Below are positions 9,348 to 17,745 of a stretch of 64,000 nucleotides of DNA, in pieces. The stretch is from Mycobacterium sp. 1164966.3 (lineage in GTDB: Bacteria > Actinomycetota > Actinomycetes > Mycobacteriales > Mycobacteriaceae): contig NZ_LZSG01000035.1 in NCBI RefSeq assembly GCF_001665395.1, forward strand, positions 62,001 to 126,000. Reading direction: 5' to 3'. A program made the position numbers and the translations under genes. Under the pieces are notes generated by a model. That model saw nothing but the letters and a program-made list of their open reading frames with translations, did not search any database and had not been told where the DNA came from. How positions within the stretch are numbered: position 1 is the first letter of the stretch; each line of letters opens with the position of its first letter.

Positions 9348-10634
9348 ATGGCAGTGGCCGACGTCGACGGCGACGCCCTTTTGACGATCGTTCGACGGAT
9401 GGACAAGATCCGTGACGAATTCATCGCCGAGTTGTTCGAAATCATGAGAACCCAGATCAAGGGGCTCAACTACGACGCCAGAATGATCGAATTGTGGCGG
9501 GCCAGCGTCACCGAGAACTTCGTGGCGGCGGTCCACTACCTGGCTCGGGACGAGCCGACATCACTGCTAGAAGCCCCGGCTGCCGCCCTCGCTTATGCGC
9601 GCGCGGCCGCGCAGCGCGATATCGCTTTAGCGCCGTTGGTTCGAGCGCACCGGCTGGGGCATGCGCACTTCGTCGAGGTGGCCATGCAATACGTGTCGGA
9701 ATTGCCGCCTGAGCAGCAAGTGCCGACGATGGTCGAGCTGGTGACTCGCTCGGCGCGCGTCATCGACATGGTCGCCGACCAATTGATCGTGGCCTACGAG
9801 CAGGAGCATGACCGGTGGCTGAGCCGCCGCAGTGGCCTGCAACAGCGGTGGATCAGCGAGGTGCTTGCCGGCAAGCCGATCGATGTTGCGCGCGCTGAGA
9901 AAGTGTTGCGCTATCCCTTGAACGGAACGCATATCGCGGCTGTAGTTTGCGTGGATGCCGCGGTACCCACCGCCGACGCGGTGACGATCGTCGATCAGGT
10001 GCGGTCGATATTGGCCGCGGAGCTCAGCCATGTCGGTAATACGTTGTTGGTGCCGGTTGATGAGCGTGAGGTTCGGCTGTGGTTTTCGCTGGCGCACGTA
10101 AAACACAGAGACAAAGCCACGCCCGACAACGCGCGTCTGCGCTCGGCTGTCGACTCGGCAGGATTGCGGGCACGCGTGGCGTTCGGTCGAGTCGAAAGCG
10201 GCCTGCGCGGGTTCCGGGTGTCGCTGGAACAAGCCGAGAGGGCGAAGGCGGTGATTCTTGCCGGGGAGCGGCGCCGTCCCGGCCGGGTCGTCTTCTACGG
10301 TGATGTCGCGCCGATAGCTCTGATGGCAGGCGATGTGGAAGAGCTGAGGCGCTTCGTCACCGAGGTACTGGGCGGTCTCAGTGTTGACGACGAGCGCAAC
10401 GAGTGGCTGCGCGAGACTTTGCGGGAGTTCTTGGCCCGCAACCGCAGTTACGTCGCGACGGCCGACGCGATGACCCTGCATCGCAACACTATTCAGTACC
10501 GGGTGACCCAGGCGATGGACTTGTGCGGACAGAGCTTCGACGATCCCGATGCTGTTTTCCGGGTGCAGACGGCACTGGAGATCTGCCGGGCTATGGCCCC
10601 TGAGGTGCTGCGCGCGGCCAAACCGACGACTTAG
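9348..10634 (+). CDS. PucR/CdaR-type transcriptional regulator
   Basis: A 428-residue protein at the Rv1429 position. The C-terminal 60 residues form the PucR-type helix-turn-helix (RNRSYVATADAMTLHRNTIQYRV, given here only as its landmarks YVATADAM and LHRNTIQYR). The middle contains a GGDEF-like CdaR fold, and the N-terminal half is helical with an RsbRD/sensor look. Regulators of this family usually control catabolic genes and often their own neighbourhood. The ATG at 9348 follows AAGGGA. It is divergent from the acyltransferase operon across 132 nt, so it may regulate that operon. No ligand can be inferred. Confidence 0.85.
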   Translation: MAVADVDGDALLTIVRRMDKIRDEFIAELFEIMRTQIKGLNYDARMIELWRASVTENFVAAVHYLARDEPTSLLEAPAAALAYARAAAQRDIALAPLVRAHRLGHAHFVEVAMQYVSELPPEQQVPTMVELVTRSARVIDMVADQLIVAYEQEHDRWLSRRSGLQQRWISEVLAGKPIDVARAEKVLRYPLNGTHIAAVVCVDAAVPTADAVTIVDQVRSILAAELSHVGNTLLVPVDEREVRLWFSLAHVKHRDKATPDNARLRSAVDSAGLRARVAFGRVESGLRGFRVSLEQAERAKAVILAGERRRPGRVVFYGDVAPIALMAGDVEELRRFVTEVLGGLSVDDERNEWLRETLREFLARNRSYVATADAMTLHRNTIQYRVTQAMDLCGQSFDDPDAVFRVQTALEICRAMAPEVLRAAKPTT

Positions 10635-10757
10635 CCGTTGGTGCTGCGCGCACAAAAGAAATGTCAAGCTTCAACGTCCGCGCATATGTTCGGTGCGAAC
10701 TCAGCGGATTAGCGTTTGCCCAGTTCAAACGTCCAAATCCGGTTGAGAGAGACAAAC

Positions 10758-11114
10758 ATGAACCGGCCTGCTGCCCAAACCGATGAGGTCGACTCCCAGT
10801 ACTTTCTGCGGCTGCTCTACCAGATCTGCCGACGGACCAACCTCCGGATCGACATGTACCAGAGGGGAATCGCGGTCGCTACTGCTCGGGGCGATGTCGG
10901 ATACGCATGTGCTTTCCGGCATTTGACCCAGATCGAAGAACAGGACCGGCAAATTCTCCAGGATCTGATCGATACTTTGCAGCGGCGATTTCCCCCGAGC
11001 GATGAAATGATCCCCCCGATTCCCCGGAAAGCACGGCCTGATTCGGTGGTACCGCAAGCGTTGCCTGACGCCCACGGGCTTGGTCGGGCCGACGGGACCG
11101 ACGACCCCAAATAG
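10758..11114 (+). CDS. Small hypothetical protein, all-helical
   Basis: I do not recognise this 118-residue product. Residues about 12-80 look like two or three amphipathic helices (YFLRLLYQICRRTN; MYQRGIAVATARGD; RHLTQIEEQDRQILQDLI). The last 35 residues are proline-rich and probably disordered. There is no signal peptide or membrane segment. The ATG at 10758 is preceded by GAGAGAGAC. It lies 72 nt upstream of the DUF3556 membrane protein gene in the same direction, but a strong palindrome separates them, so cotranscription is uncertain. It sits at the left edge of the block that differs from M. tuberculosis. Confidence 0.65.
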   Translation: MNRPAAQTDEVDSQYFLRLLYQICRRTNLRIDMYQRGIAVATARGDVGYACAFRHLTQIEEQDRQILQDLIDTLQRRFPPSDEMIPPIPRKARPDSVVPQALPDAHGLGRADGTDDPK

Positions 11115-11139
11115 TCCACCTGACTCGTGATTCCGAATA

Positions 11140-11168
11140 GATTGTATTGACCAACTGGTCGCACAATC
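11140..11168. promoter_or_regulatory. Near-perfect palindrome upstream of the DUF3556 gene
   Basis: Outer arms GATTGT (11140-11145) and ACAATC (11163-11168) enclose inner arms GACCA (11149-11153) and TGGTC (11156-11160), giving a 29-nt dyad with only the short spacers unpaired. It ends 18 nt before the ATG at 11187. This is a typical size and position for an operator of a dimeric repressor such as TetR or GntR; it could alternatively be an RNA hairpin over the leader. Confidence 0.55.
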
Positions 11169-11186
11169 GGTAGGAACGAGGCCGCC

Positions 11187-12950
11187 ATGGGATTCATGTC
11201 ACCGGAGCTTCCGGACGTCGACCCCGACACGTGGCAGAACCAGTCCCGGGCCGCGCGACTGCAAGTTGTCACCCGGCACTGGGCCGAGCACGGCTTCGGC
11301 ACGCCCTACGCGGTGTATCTGCTCTACCTGATCAAGATCGGCCTGTACGTCGCGATTCCCGCAGCGATCATCTCGCTGACGCCCGGCCTGGGTGGGCTGA
11401 GCCACATCGCCGACTGGTGGACCCAGCCGATCGTGTATCAGAAGGTCATCGTCTTCACCCTGCTGTTCGAGGTCATGGGCTTCGGCTGCGGATCCGGGCC
11501 GCTGACCGGGCGGTTCATGCCGCCGATCGGCGGATTCCTTTATTGGTTGCGGCCCAACACAATTCGGCTGCCTCCGTGGCCGGGCAAGGTTCCGCTCACC
11601 GGTGGGGACCGTCGCACGATTGTCGACGTCGCGCTCTACGCCATCGTGTTGGCCAGCGCGGTGTGGGCGCTGTTGTCACCCGGGCACGGCGGACCCGTCA
11701 CCGGTAGCGATGTCGGATTGATCAACCCCGTCCTGGTGATCCCGACCATCGTCGCTCTGGCCCTGGTGGGCCTGCGCGACAAGACAATTTTTCTGGCCGC
11801 CCGCGGTGAGCACTATTGGCTGAAACTGTTCGTGTTCTTCTTCCCGTTCATTCCCGACCAGATCGCGGCATTCAAGATCATCATGCTGTGCCTGTGGTGG
11901 GGCGCGGCAACTTCCAAACTCAACCATCATTTCCCCTACGTCGTTGCCGTGATGACGAGTAACAACGCCCTGCTACGCAGCCGGTTGTTCAACCCGGTCA
12001 AACGCAGGCTCTACCTCGACCACGTCGACGACCTGCGCCCGTCTCGGTTGCCCAAGCTCATGGCCCATGTGGGCGGTACCACCGCCGAATTCGTGATCCC
12101 GACAATTCTGGTGTTCGTAGCCGGCGATCAACCCTGGCGGTGGTACCTCATCGGATTCATGGTGATCTTCCACCTCAACATCATTTCCAATCTCCCGATG
12201 GGAGTCCCGTTGGAGTGGAACGTCTTTTTCATCTTCTCGTTGTTCTATCTGTTCGGGCACTACGGCGCGACCAAGGCGACCGATATTCAGTCACCGCTGC
12301 TGCTGGCGCTCGTGCTGGTCGCGGCGGCCATTGCAATCGCGGGAAACCTGTTCCCCGAAAAGATTTCGTTCCTGCCTGGGATGCGGTACTACGCCGGCAA
12401 CTGGGCCACCAGCGTGTGGTGCTTCCGTCCGGGCGCCGAGGACAAGATCGAAGCCAACGTCGTCAAAAGCTCTGCCCTGGTGGTCAATCAGCTGGCGCGG
12501 CTATACGGCGCGGCCACCGCCGAAGTCATGTCCGACAAGGTCGCAGCATTCCGCGCCATGCACACCCACGGACGGGCGCTCAACGGACTCTTGCCCCACG
12601 CTACGGGAGGAGAGGCCAACGAAGCCGAATACAAAGTGCGCGAAGGCGAACTCGTCGCAGGGCCGTTGGTCGGTTGGAACTTCGGTGAGGGCCATTTGCA
12701 CAACGAGCAGCTCCTGGAAGCGGTGCAACGACGCTGCAACTTCGAGGAGGGCGAGGTCCGCGTCATCATCTTGGAAGGCCAGCCGATCCACGTCCAAAAG
12801 CAGTGGTATCGAATCGTCGACGCCAAGACCGGTTTGATCGAGGCGGGGTATGTCACCGTCGAGGACATGCTGACGCGTCAGCCCTGGCCCGAGCCCGGTG
12901 ACGAGTTCCCCGTCCATGTAGTTTCACGTGCCACGCCCGCCGCGTCCTGA
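11187..12950 (+). CDS. DUF3556 family multi-pass membrane protein
   Basis: A 587-residue protein whose opening (MGFMSPELPDVDPDTW) and overall layout match the DUF3556 family of mycobacteria and relatives. About ten hydrophobic segments lie between residues 45 and 390 (for example YLIKIGLYVAIPAAIISL near 45, FVFFFPFIPDQIAAFKIIML near 215 and LLALVLVAAAIAIAGNLF near 370). The C-terminal 190 residues are soluble and rich in charged residues. The function is not known. The ATG at 11187 follows TAGGAACGAGG. Its last 27 nt overlap the end of the convergent TetR gene. Confidence 0.75.
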   Translation: MGFMSPELPDVDPDTWQNQSRAARLQVVTRHWAEHGFGTPYAVYLLYLIKIGLYVAIPAAIISLTPGLGGLSHIADWWTQPIVYQKVIVFTLLFEVMGFGCGSGPLTGRFMPPIGGFLYWLRPNTIRLPPWPGKVPLTGGDRRTIVDVALYAIVLASAVWALLSPGHGGPVTGSDVGLINPVLVIPTIVALALVGLRDKTIFLAARGEHYWLKLFVFFFPFIPDQIAAFKIIMLCLWWGAATSKLNHHFPYVVAVMTSNNALLRSRLFNPVKRRLYLDHVDDLRPSRLPKLMAHVGGTTAEFVIPTILVFVAGDQPWRWYLIGFMVIFHLNIISNLPMGVPLEWNVFFIFSLFYLFGHYGATKATDIQSPLLLALVLVAAAIAIAGNLFPEKISFLPGMRYYAGNWATSVWCFRPGAEDKIEANVVKSSALVVNQLARLYGAATAEVMSDKVAAFRAMHTHGRALNGLLPHATGGEANEAEYKVREGELVAGPLVGWNFGEGHLHNEQLLEAVQRRCNFEEGEVRVIILEGQPIHVQKQWYRIVDAKTGLIEAGYVTVEDMLTRQPWPEPGDEFPVHVVSRATPAAS

Positions 12951-13658
12951 CTTGCCCGGCGCGGCATCGCTTCCGAGCAATGCGGTGATGGCCAGCGCAG
13001 CCTTTGCGGTGTCGTGTTCTTCGCCGGTGATGATGTCGGCATAAAGGAAGGATTCGACGATGCGCACGATCAGGTAACCCAGGTCGTGCGGCGACAACGG
13101 CGGATGCATCGCTGAGCGCGTAATCTCCTCGCCGACAAGGGTTTCGACGGCCTTGACCAGCCGAGACTGGACCGTGCTGGCGCGCGTCGTGAGGATGCGC
13201 AGTGCGCGTTCCGGTTCTCGTCGCAGAAATTCCCGGAAAAAGTCCGCCTCGTCCAGCAACGCGACGAAACGGCCCATGATGCTGGCGATCCGTTTTCCGC
13301 CCGACCCGCGTGCTCCATCGACCGCCAGCGCCAGCGTGGGTTCGGCGAGCGACCACAGGATCTCGCCGAGCAGATCGTCACGGCTGCCGACCCAGCGGAA
13401 CAGAGTCGCCCGGTTCACGCCGAGTTCGGCTGCCAGTTCCTGCATCTCAATCCGCCGGCCCGCGATGAACCACCGGCGGGCGATGCGGAAAGCCGTCAAC
13501 GCATCGGGGCGGCGGTCCGTCGCCGTCAGCAGGCGAGCCAACTGTGTTTCGCCGATGTCGCACCTCCCCGGCCGGGCCGCACAAAAGTCTCGCTTCTGCG
13601 ACAGAGTATCAGGCGTTGCAATAAGTGAAATAAATCGCAGATTGTTGCCTGAATGCAA
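12924..13658 (-). CDS. TetR-family transcriptional regulator
   Basis: TetR-type N-terminal helix-turn-helix (MQELAAELGVNRATLFRWVG followed by SRDDLLGEILW) with a C-terminal domain of the QsdR-like kind (FFREFLRREPERALRIL; LGYLIVRIVESFLYADII). The frame opens at a TTG (13658), but the first 45 residues do not look like a TetR protein. The true start is probably farther in, around 13540-13570; no convincing ribosome-binding site decides it. The gene is divergent from the SDR–ligase–WS/DGAT operon, with an inverted repeat between them, so it is the likely repressor of that operon. The 3' end overlaps the DUF3556 gene by 27 nt. Confidence 0.82.
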   Translation of the reverse strand: MHSGNNLRFISLIATPDTLSQKRDFCAARPGRCDIGETQLARLLTATDRRPDALTAFRIARRWFIAGRRIEMQELAAELGVNRATLFRWVGSRDDLLGEILWSLAEPTLALAVDGARGSGGKRIASIMGRFVALLDEADFFREFLRREPERALRILTTRASTVQSRLVKAVETLVGEEITRSAMHPPLSPHDLGYLIVRIVESFLYADIITGEEHDTAKAALAITALLGSDAAPGKSGRGGRGT

Positions 13659-13682
13659 GATATCACGATACGGTGCAACAAT
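13641..13682. promoter_or_regulatory. Candidate TetR operator between divergent genes
   Basis: Arms ATTGTTGC (13641-13648) and GCAACAAT (13675-13682) are perfect inverted repeats with 26 nt between them. The spacer holds further partial dyads (TGCA…TGCA). A related half-site, GTTGCAATAAGT, lies just to the left near 13614-13625. The region is AT-rich compared with its surroundings and separates the TetR gene from the SDR gene, as expected for the shared control region. Confidence 0.45.
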
Positions 13683-13708
13683 AAGTCAAACCAGCCCGCG
13701 AGCACTGC

Positions 13709-14476
13709 ATGATGCGCATCCTCGACCGATTCCGAATTGACGATCGAGTCGCGATCGTCACCGGTGCATCCAGCGGCCTGGGCGTCGGGTTCGCTCAGGC
13801 GCTAGCCGAGGCCGGTACCGACGTAGTGCTCGGCGCGCGGCGTGTAGACCGGCTGGCCGACACCCGCGCGCTGGTCGAGTCCGCGGGCCGCAAGGCTCTC
13901 GCGGTCCGTACCGACGTGACCGACCCCGAGCACTGCCAGGACCTGGTCAACGCCGCGATCGACACGTTCGGACGGGTCGACGTCCTGGTGAACAACGCCG
14001 GCGTCGGAACCGCCGTCCCGGCCACCCGCGAGACTCCTGACGAGTTCCGGTCGGTCATCGACCTCAACCTCAACGGCTGCTACTGGATGGCCCAGGCGTG
14101 CGTACAGGTCATGCGGCCCGGTAGCTCGATCATCAACATCAGCAGCGTGCTCGGCCTTACCACGGCCGGTCTGCCGCAGGCCGCCTATGCGGCGTCCAAG
14201 GCCGGACTGATCGGGCTGACCCGCGACCTGGCCCAACAGTGGACCGGGCGCAAAGGCATCCGGGTCAACGCGCTGGCGCCCGGATTCTTCGAGACCGAGA
14301 TGACCGACCAGTTCCCGGCCGGATACATCGAGAACACGGTCATCCCGCGCACTCTCATGGGCCGCGTCGGCCTGGCCGAAGAACTCAGTGCGGCGCTGGT
14401 CTTCCTCGCCAGCGATGCGAGCAGCTACGTTACCGGGATCACACTGCCCGTCGAGGGCGGCCTGCTCACCACCTGA
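13709..14476 (+). CDS. Short-chain dehydrogenase/reductase
   Basis: A 255-residue classical SDR. The NAD(P)-binding TGASSGLG motif is at residues 19-26, NNAG follows at about 95, the catalytic Ser is in NISSVLG, and YAASK carries the catalytic Tyr and Lys. A typical C-terminal GITLPVEGG closes the fold. It would oxidise or reduce an alcohol/ketone pair; the substrate is unknown. It starts at ATG 13709 (a second ATG at 13712 is possible) with little leader sequence. It begins a three-gene operon with an acyl-CoA ligase (25 nt later) and a WS/DGAT, pointing to processing of a fatty or hydroxylated lipid. Confidence 0.9.
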   Translation: MMRILDRFRIDDRVAIVTGASSGLGVGFAQALAEAGTDVVLGARRVDRLADTRALVESAGRKALAVRTDVTDPEHCQDLVNAAIDTFGRVDVLVNNAGVGTAVPATRETPDEFRSVIDLNLNGCYWMAQACVQVMRPGSSIINISSVLGLTTAGLPQAAYAASKAGLIGLTRDLAQQWTGRKGIRVNALAPGFFETEMTDQFPAGYIENTVIPRTLMGRVGLAEELSAALVFLASDASSYVTGITLPVEGGLLTT

Positions 14477-14501
14477 GCGCACCGACCGGAAAGAGCAAAC
14501 C

Positions 14502-16046
14502 ATGAATGTCGGATCGCATCTGAGCAGACGAGCAGAGCTGAATCCCGAACTGGAGGCACTCGTAGACGACGCCGCCGGCCTGCGGTTCACTTTCACCGAG
14601 CTCAACGATCGGGCCAACCGGGCTGCGCAGGTACTGATCGGCTCGGGCCTCGCCAAGGGGGACCGGGTCGCGGTGCTGTTGCCCAACAATCACCAGTTCA
14701 TCGAGGTCTTCTACGGCGCGGCCCGGGCCGGGCTGGTGTTCGTTCCGCTGAATTGCCGGCTGGTCGCCGACGAGCTGGCGTTCATGCTGCGCGATTCGGG
14801 GGCCGCGGTGTTGGTGTTCGACGTCGAGTTCGACTCCGTGGTCGCCGAACTGCACGAGCGCGGCGGGAACGACGAGGAAGGTACAGCGGTGACGCGCTGG
14901 TTGCGCGTCGGCCCGGACGGCCCCGGGTGGGCGCAGGACTTCGACGGCTTGGTTGAGCAGGCGCCGCCGGATCCGGTGCTGGCCCAAGCCGACGGCGACG
15001 ACCCGCTGTTCATCATGTACACCTCCGGGACTATCGGGCTGCCGAAGGGCGCAGTGCACACCCACGACAGCGTGCAGTGGGCCCTGCTCACAATGTTGGC
15101 GAGCACCGACATCCGGTTCCGCGACCGCTACCTGATCTCGATGCCGATGTTTCACGTCCGGGCGCTTACTCCGATGGCGGGGTCTGTCTATCGCGGCGCG
15201 ACCATCATTCTCTTGCGCAACTTCGACCCGACGCGGATCTGGGACGTGTTCCGCGACGAGCGGGTCACCACCACGCTTGCGGTGCCGGCCATGCTGAACT
15301 TCATGCTGCCGACGTATCGGCCGGAATTGCGCGAGTCGTTGCAGTTGCGCTGCTTCTTCAGCGGGGCGGCGCCGGTGCCGCCGTCGCTGATCGAGACGTA
15401 CGCCGGTCTCGGTTACGAGGTCCACCAGGTATACGGCCTCACCGAGACCTGCGGTCCGGCCTGCGTGATCAGTCCCGACGACGCTATGTCGCACATCGGA
15501 TCGACCGGCAAGGCGTTCTTCCATACCGAGGTACGCATCGTCGACCTGCAGGGCGACGATGTGGCTCCGGGCGTGCCCGGGGAGTTGCTGGTACGCGGCC
15601 GCCACATCATGGCCGGCTATTGGAATCGCCCGGACGCGACCGCCGAGACGATCACCGACGGCTGGTTGCACACCGGCGATGTCGCGGTCCGCGACGCCGA
15701 CGGTTTCGTCTACATCCAGGACCGGATCAAGGACATGATCATCTCCGGCGGGGAGAACGTGTACCCGGCCGAGGTCGAGGATGTCCTGTTGTCGCACCCG
15801 GGCATCGCCGATGTCGCGGTGCTGGGCATGCCGTCGGCCAAGTGGGGTGAGTCGCCGCTGGCGGTGGTGGTGCGCGCGGATCCGGAACTCGACAAAGCGG
15901 CAGTGCTGGCGCACTGCACCGGCAAGCTGGCGCGCTTCAAACTGCCGAAGCGGGCGGTGTTCACCGACGTCATCCCGCGCACCCCGACCGGCAAGGCGCT
16001 GAAACGCGCTCTGCGCGAGCAGTTTTCGTTCGCGGCACCCGAATAA
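14502..16046 (+). CDS. Acyl-CoA synthetase (FadD-type)
   Basis: A 514-residue adenylate-forming ligase. The phosphate loop reads YTSGTIGLPKG, with Ile in the position usually held by Thr. The rest of the signature is intact: YGLTETCG near residue 305, GWLHTGD near 390, SGGENVYPAEVE near 415 and the C-terminal PRTPTGKALKR lysine motif. It would convert a fatty acid to acyl-CoA, feeding the downstream WS/DGAT. I chose the ATG at 14502, 25 nt after the SDR stop and preceded by GGAAAGAG; the open frame extends upstream into the SDR gene but that part is not protein-like. It is separated by 14 nt from the next gene. Confidence 0.92.
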   Translation: MNVGSHLSRRAELNPELEALVDDAAGLRFTFTELNDRANRAAQVLIGSGLAKGDRVAVLLPNNHQFIEVFYGAARAGLVFVPLNCRLVADELAFMLRDSGAAVLVFDVEFDSVVAELHERGGNDEEGTAVTRWLRVGPDGPGWAQDFDGLVEQAPPDPVLAQADGDDPLFIMYTSGTIGLPKGAVHTHDSVQWALLTMLASTDIRFRDRYLISMPMFHVRALTPMAGSVYRGATIILLRNFDPTRIWDVFRDERVTTTLAVPAMLNFMLPTYRPELRESLQLRCFFSGAAPVPPSLIETYAGLGYEVHQVYGLTETCGPACVISPDDAMSHIGSTGKAFFHTEVRIVDLQGDDVAPGVPGELLVRGRHIMAGYWNRPDATAETITDGWLHTGDVAVRDADGFVYIQDRIKDMIISGGENVYPAEVEDVLLSHPGIADVAVLGMPSAKWGESPLAVVVRADPELDKAAVLAHCTGKLARFKLPKRAVFTDVIPRTPTGKALKRALREQFSFAAPE

Positions 16047-16060
16047 CCTAGGAGCCAGTC

Positions 16061-17614
16061 GTGAAGCAGCTCACCGGCCTGGACGCCGCGTTTCTGCACA
16101 TGGAAACGTCGACGACATTCGGTCATGTGACCGGCCTGATGATCTTTGAACGGCCCGGCCCGGACTACGACCCGTATGCGGCGGTGTACGAGAAATACGC
16201 GTCGCTGGTCGGCGAACTGGAGCCGATGCGGCGACGTTTGGTGGAAGTGCCGTTCGGGCTCGACCATCCCTACTGGATCTTCGATCCCAACTTCGACCTT
16301 GACTACCACATCCGCGAATTGCATTTGGCCCGACCGGGTCTCGTAGACCAGCTGGCCGATCAGGTGTGCCGGATCGTCGGTCGACCGATGGACCGCACCC
16401 GGCCGCTATGGGAGGTCTATGTCATCGACGGCCTGGCCGACGGCCGCTGGGCGCTGCTGACCAAGTACCACCACGCCACCATCGACGGGGCCTCCGGGCA
16501 GCTGATGTTGCAGATCGTCACCGACACCGAACCTGATGTGCCGCCGCCGGGCCCGGGCCCGGCCTGGGAGCCCGAAGCGCTGCCGTCGAGCGCCGAATTG
16601 CTGCGCCGCACGGTGGGCGAACTGGCTCGCAACCCGTTCCGGGCGATGCGGCTGCAGGCCCGGATCGTCGGTCAACTCGCCGACGCCGCCGGGATCCACA
16701 GCGTGAGCAGCGCTGCCGGTCGCGCCGGGGCAGCGGTCAAATGGGTGGCCCAGCTGGGCCGGGGAAACCGGCCCAACATCGCCTTGCCCACGGTCACCGC
16801 GCCGCCGACGCCGTGGAACAAATCGATCACCCCGCACCGCCGGTTCGCCATGCGCACCACGTCGCTGGAGAACGTCAAGCGGCTCAAGGACGCCACCGGC
16901 AGCACCGTCAACGACATCGTCATGGCGATCTGCGCCGGCGCCCTGCGCCAGTATTTGTTGGCCCATGACGCGCTGCCGGACCGTCCGTTGCGGGCAATGG
17001 TGCCGGTTTCGATCCGAAGTGGCGACGAGACGGACCCGTGGACTAACCGGGTATCGGCCATCGTTGCCGAGTTGCCCACCGACTGTGCGGATCCGGTCGA
17101 ACGCGTTGCCCGCTGCCGCAAGGCCATGCAAGACGCCAAGCGCACGCATGAGCTGGTGCCGGCCGCCGAACTGGTCGACCTCACCCGCTACTCGCCGCCG
17201 GTGCTGTCCACCGCCGCCGTACGCCTGGCGTCGCGGCTGCGATTGGCCGACCGGGTATCGCAGCCGTTCAACCTGGTGATCTCCAACGTTCCCGGGCCGC
17301 GCCAGCCGTTGTACTTCGCCGGGGCCAAGTTGTCTCACCAGTTCCCGGTGTCGATCGTCACCGACGGGCAGGGCCTCAACATCACCGTCGTCAGCTATCT
17401 GGACCGTCTCGACTTCGGCTTCATCGCCGACCGTGACCTGATCCCCGACGTGTGGGATCTCGCCGACATGCACGTGGCCGAGATCAGCCGTTTGTTCGAG
17501 GCCACCGGCGCCGAATGGGCTCAGCCGCCGCAGCCGGCCCATCCGCGCCGCGGGCCGATGAAGCGGGCACCTAAATCGACCTCAAAAACGGGCCATGAGC
17601 TGGAAGAATCATAG
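16061..17614 (+). CDS. Wax ester synthase/diacylglycerol acyltransferase (WS/DGAT family)
   Basis: A 517-residue WS/DGAT protein with an intact catalytic HHATIDG (His137, His138, Asp142) and the family motif SNVPGPRQPLYFAGA near residue 410. The C-terminal 35 residues are a basic, proline-rich tail (HPRRGPMKRAPKSTSK) not needed for the fold. The start is GTG at 16061, after TAGGAG. It is the last gene of the SDR–acyl-CoA ligase–WS/DGAT operon, so the acyl-CoA made by the ligase could be esterified here to triacylglycerol or wax ester. It has no counterpart at this place in M. tuberculosis as I recall it. Confidence 0.92.
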   Translation: MKQLTGLDAAFLHMETSTTFGHVTGLMIFERPGPDYDPYAAVYEKYASLVGELEPMRRRLVEVPFGLDHPYWIFDPNFDLDYHIRELHLARPGLVDQLADQVCRIVGRPMDRTRPLWEVYVIDGLADGRWALLTKYHHATIDGASGQLMLQIVTDTEPDVPPPGPGPAWEPEALPSSAELLRRTVGELARNPFRAMRLQARIVGQLADAAGIHSVSSAAGRAGAAVKWVAQLGRGNRPNIALPTVTAPPTPWNKSITPHRRFAMRTTSLENVKRLKDATGSTVNDIVMAICAGALRQYLLAHDALPDRPLRAMVPVSIRSGDETDPWTNRVSAIVAELPTDCADPVERVARCRKAMQDAKRTHELVPAAELVDLTRYSPPVLSTAAVRLASRLRLADRVSQPFNLVISNVPGPRQPLYFAGAKLSHQFPVSIVTDGQGLNITVVSYLDRLDFGFIADRDLIPDVWDLADMHVAEISRLFEATGAEWAQPPQPAHPRRGPMKRAPKSTSKTGHELEES

Positions 17615-17646
17615 CCCAGCGTCCCTATCGCACGCCCAGTCGCGAC

Positions 17647-17745
17647 ATGGGCCTGCGCGCGGGATTTGATATCGCCACGGCGCTGGCACTGGCCGGCGCC
17701 GACGAAGACGCGGAGACATTGCGCAAGCCCGCACTCCGCAAATGA
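17647..17745 (+). pseudogene. Possible remnant of a VapB-type antitoxin gene
   Basis: A 32-codon frame begins at ATG 17647 and stops with TGA overlapping the vapC ATG by 4 nt, the coupling normally seen between vapB and vapC. The peptide contains LALAGADEDAETLRKPALR, which would fit the toxin-binding tail of an antitoxin. It lacks the N-terminal 40-50 residues with the ribbon-helix-helix or AbrB DNA-binding part. The frame is closed upstream by a TGA at 17596-17598, without another start. It is either a truncated antitoxin or an unusually short one. Confidence 0.4.

Noticed and set aside
10688..10700. GTTCG-GTG-CGAAC palindrome before the small helical protein gene, considered as a LexA/SOS box
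   Set aside because: The mycobacterial SOS box has CGAAC and GTTCG in the opposite order with four bases between; the half-sites here are reversed and the spacer is wrong.
14466..15914. A 482-codon minus-strand open frame opposite the acyl-CoA ligase
   Set aside because: Composition is typical of an antisense shadow and the ligase is unambiguous.
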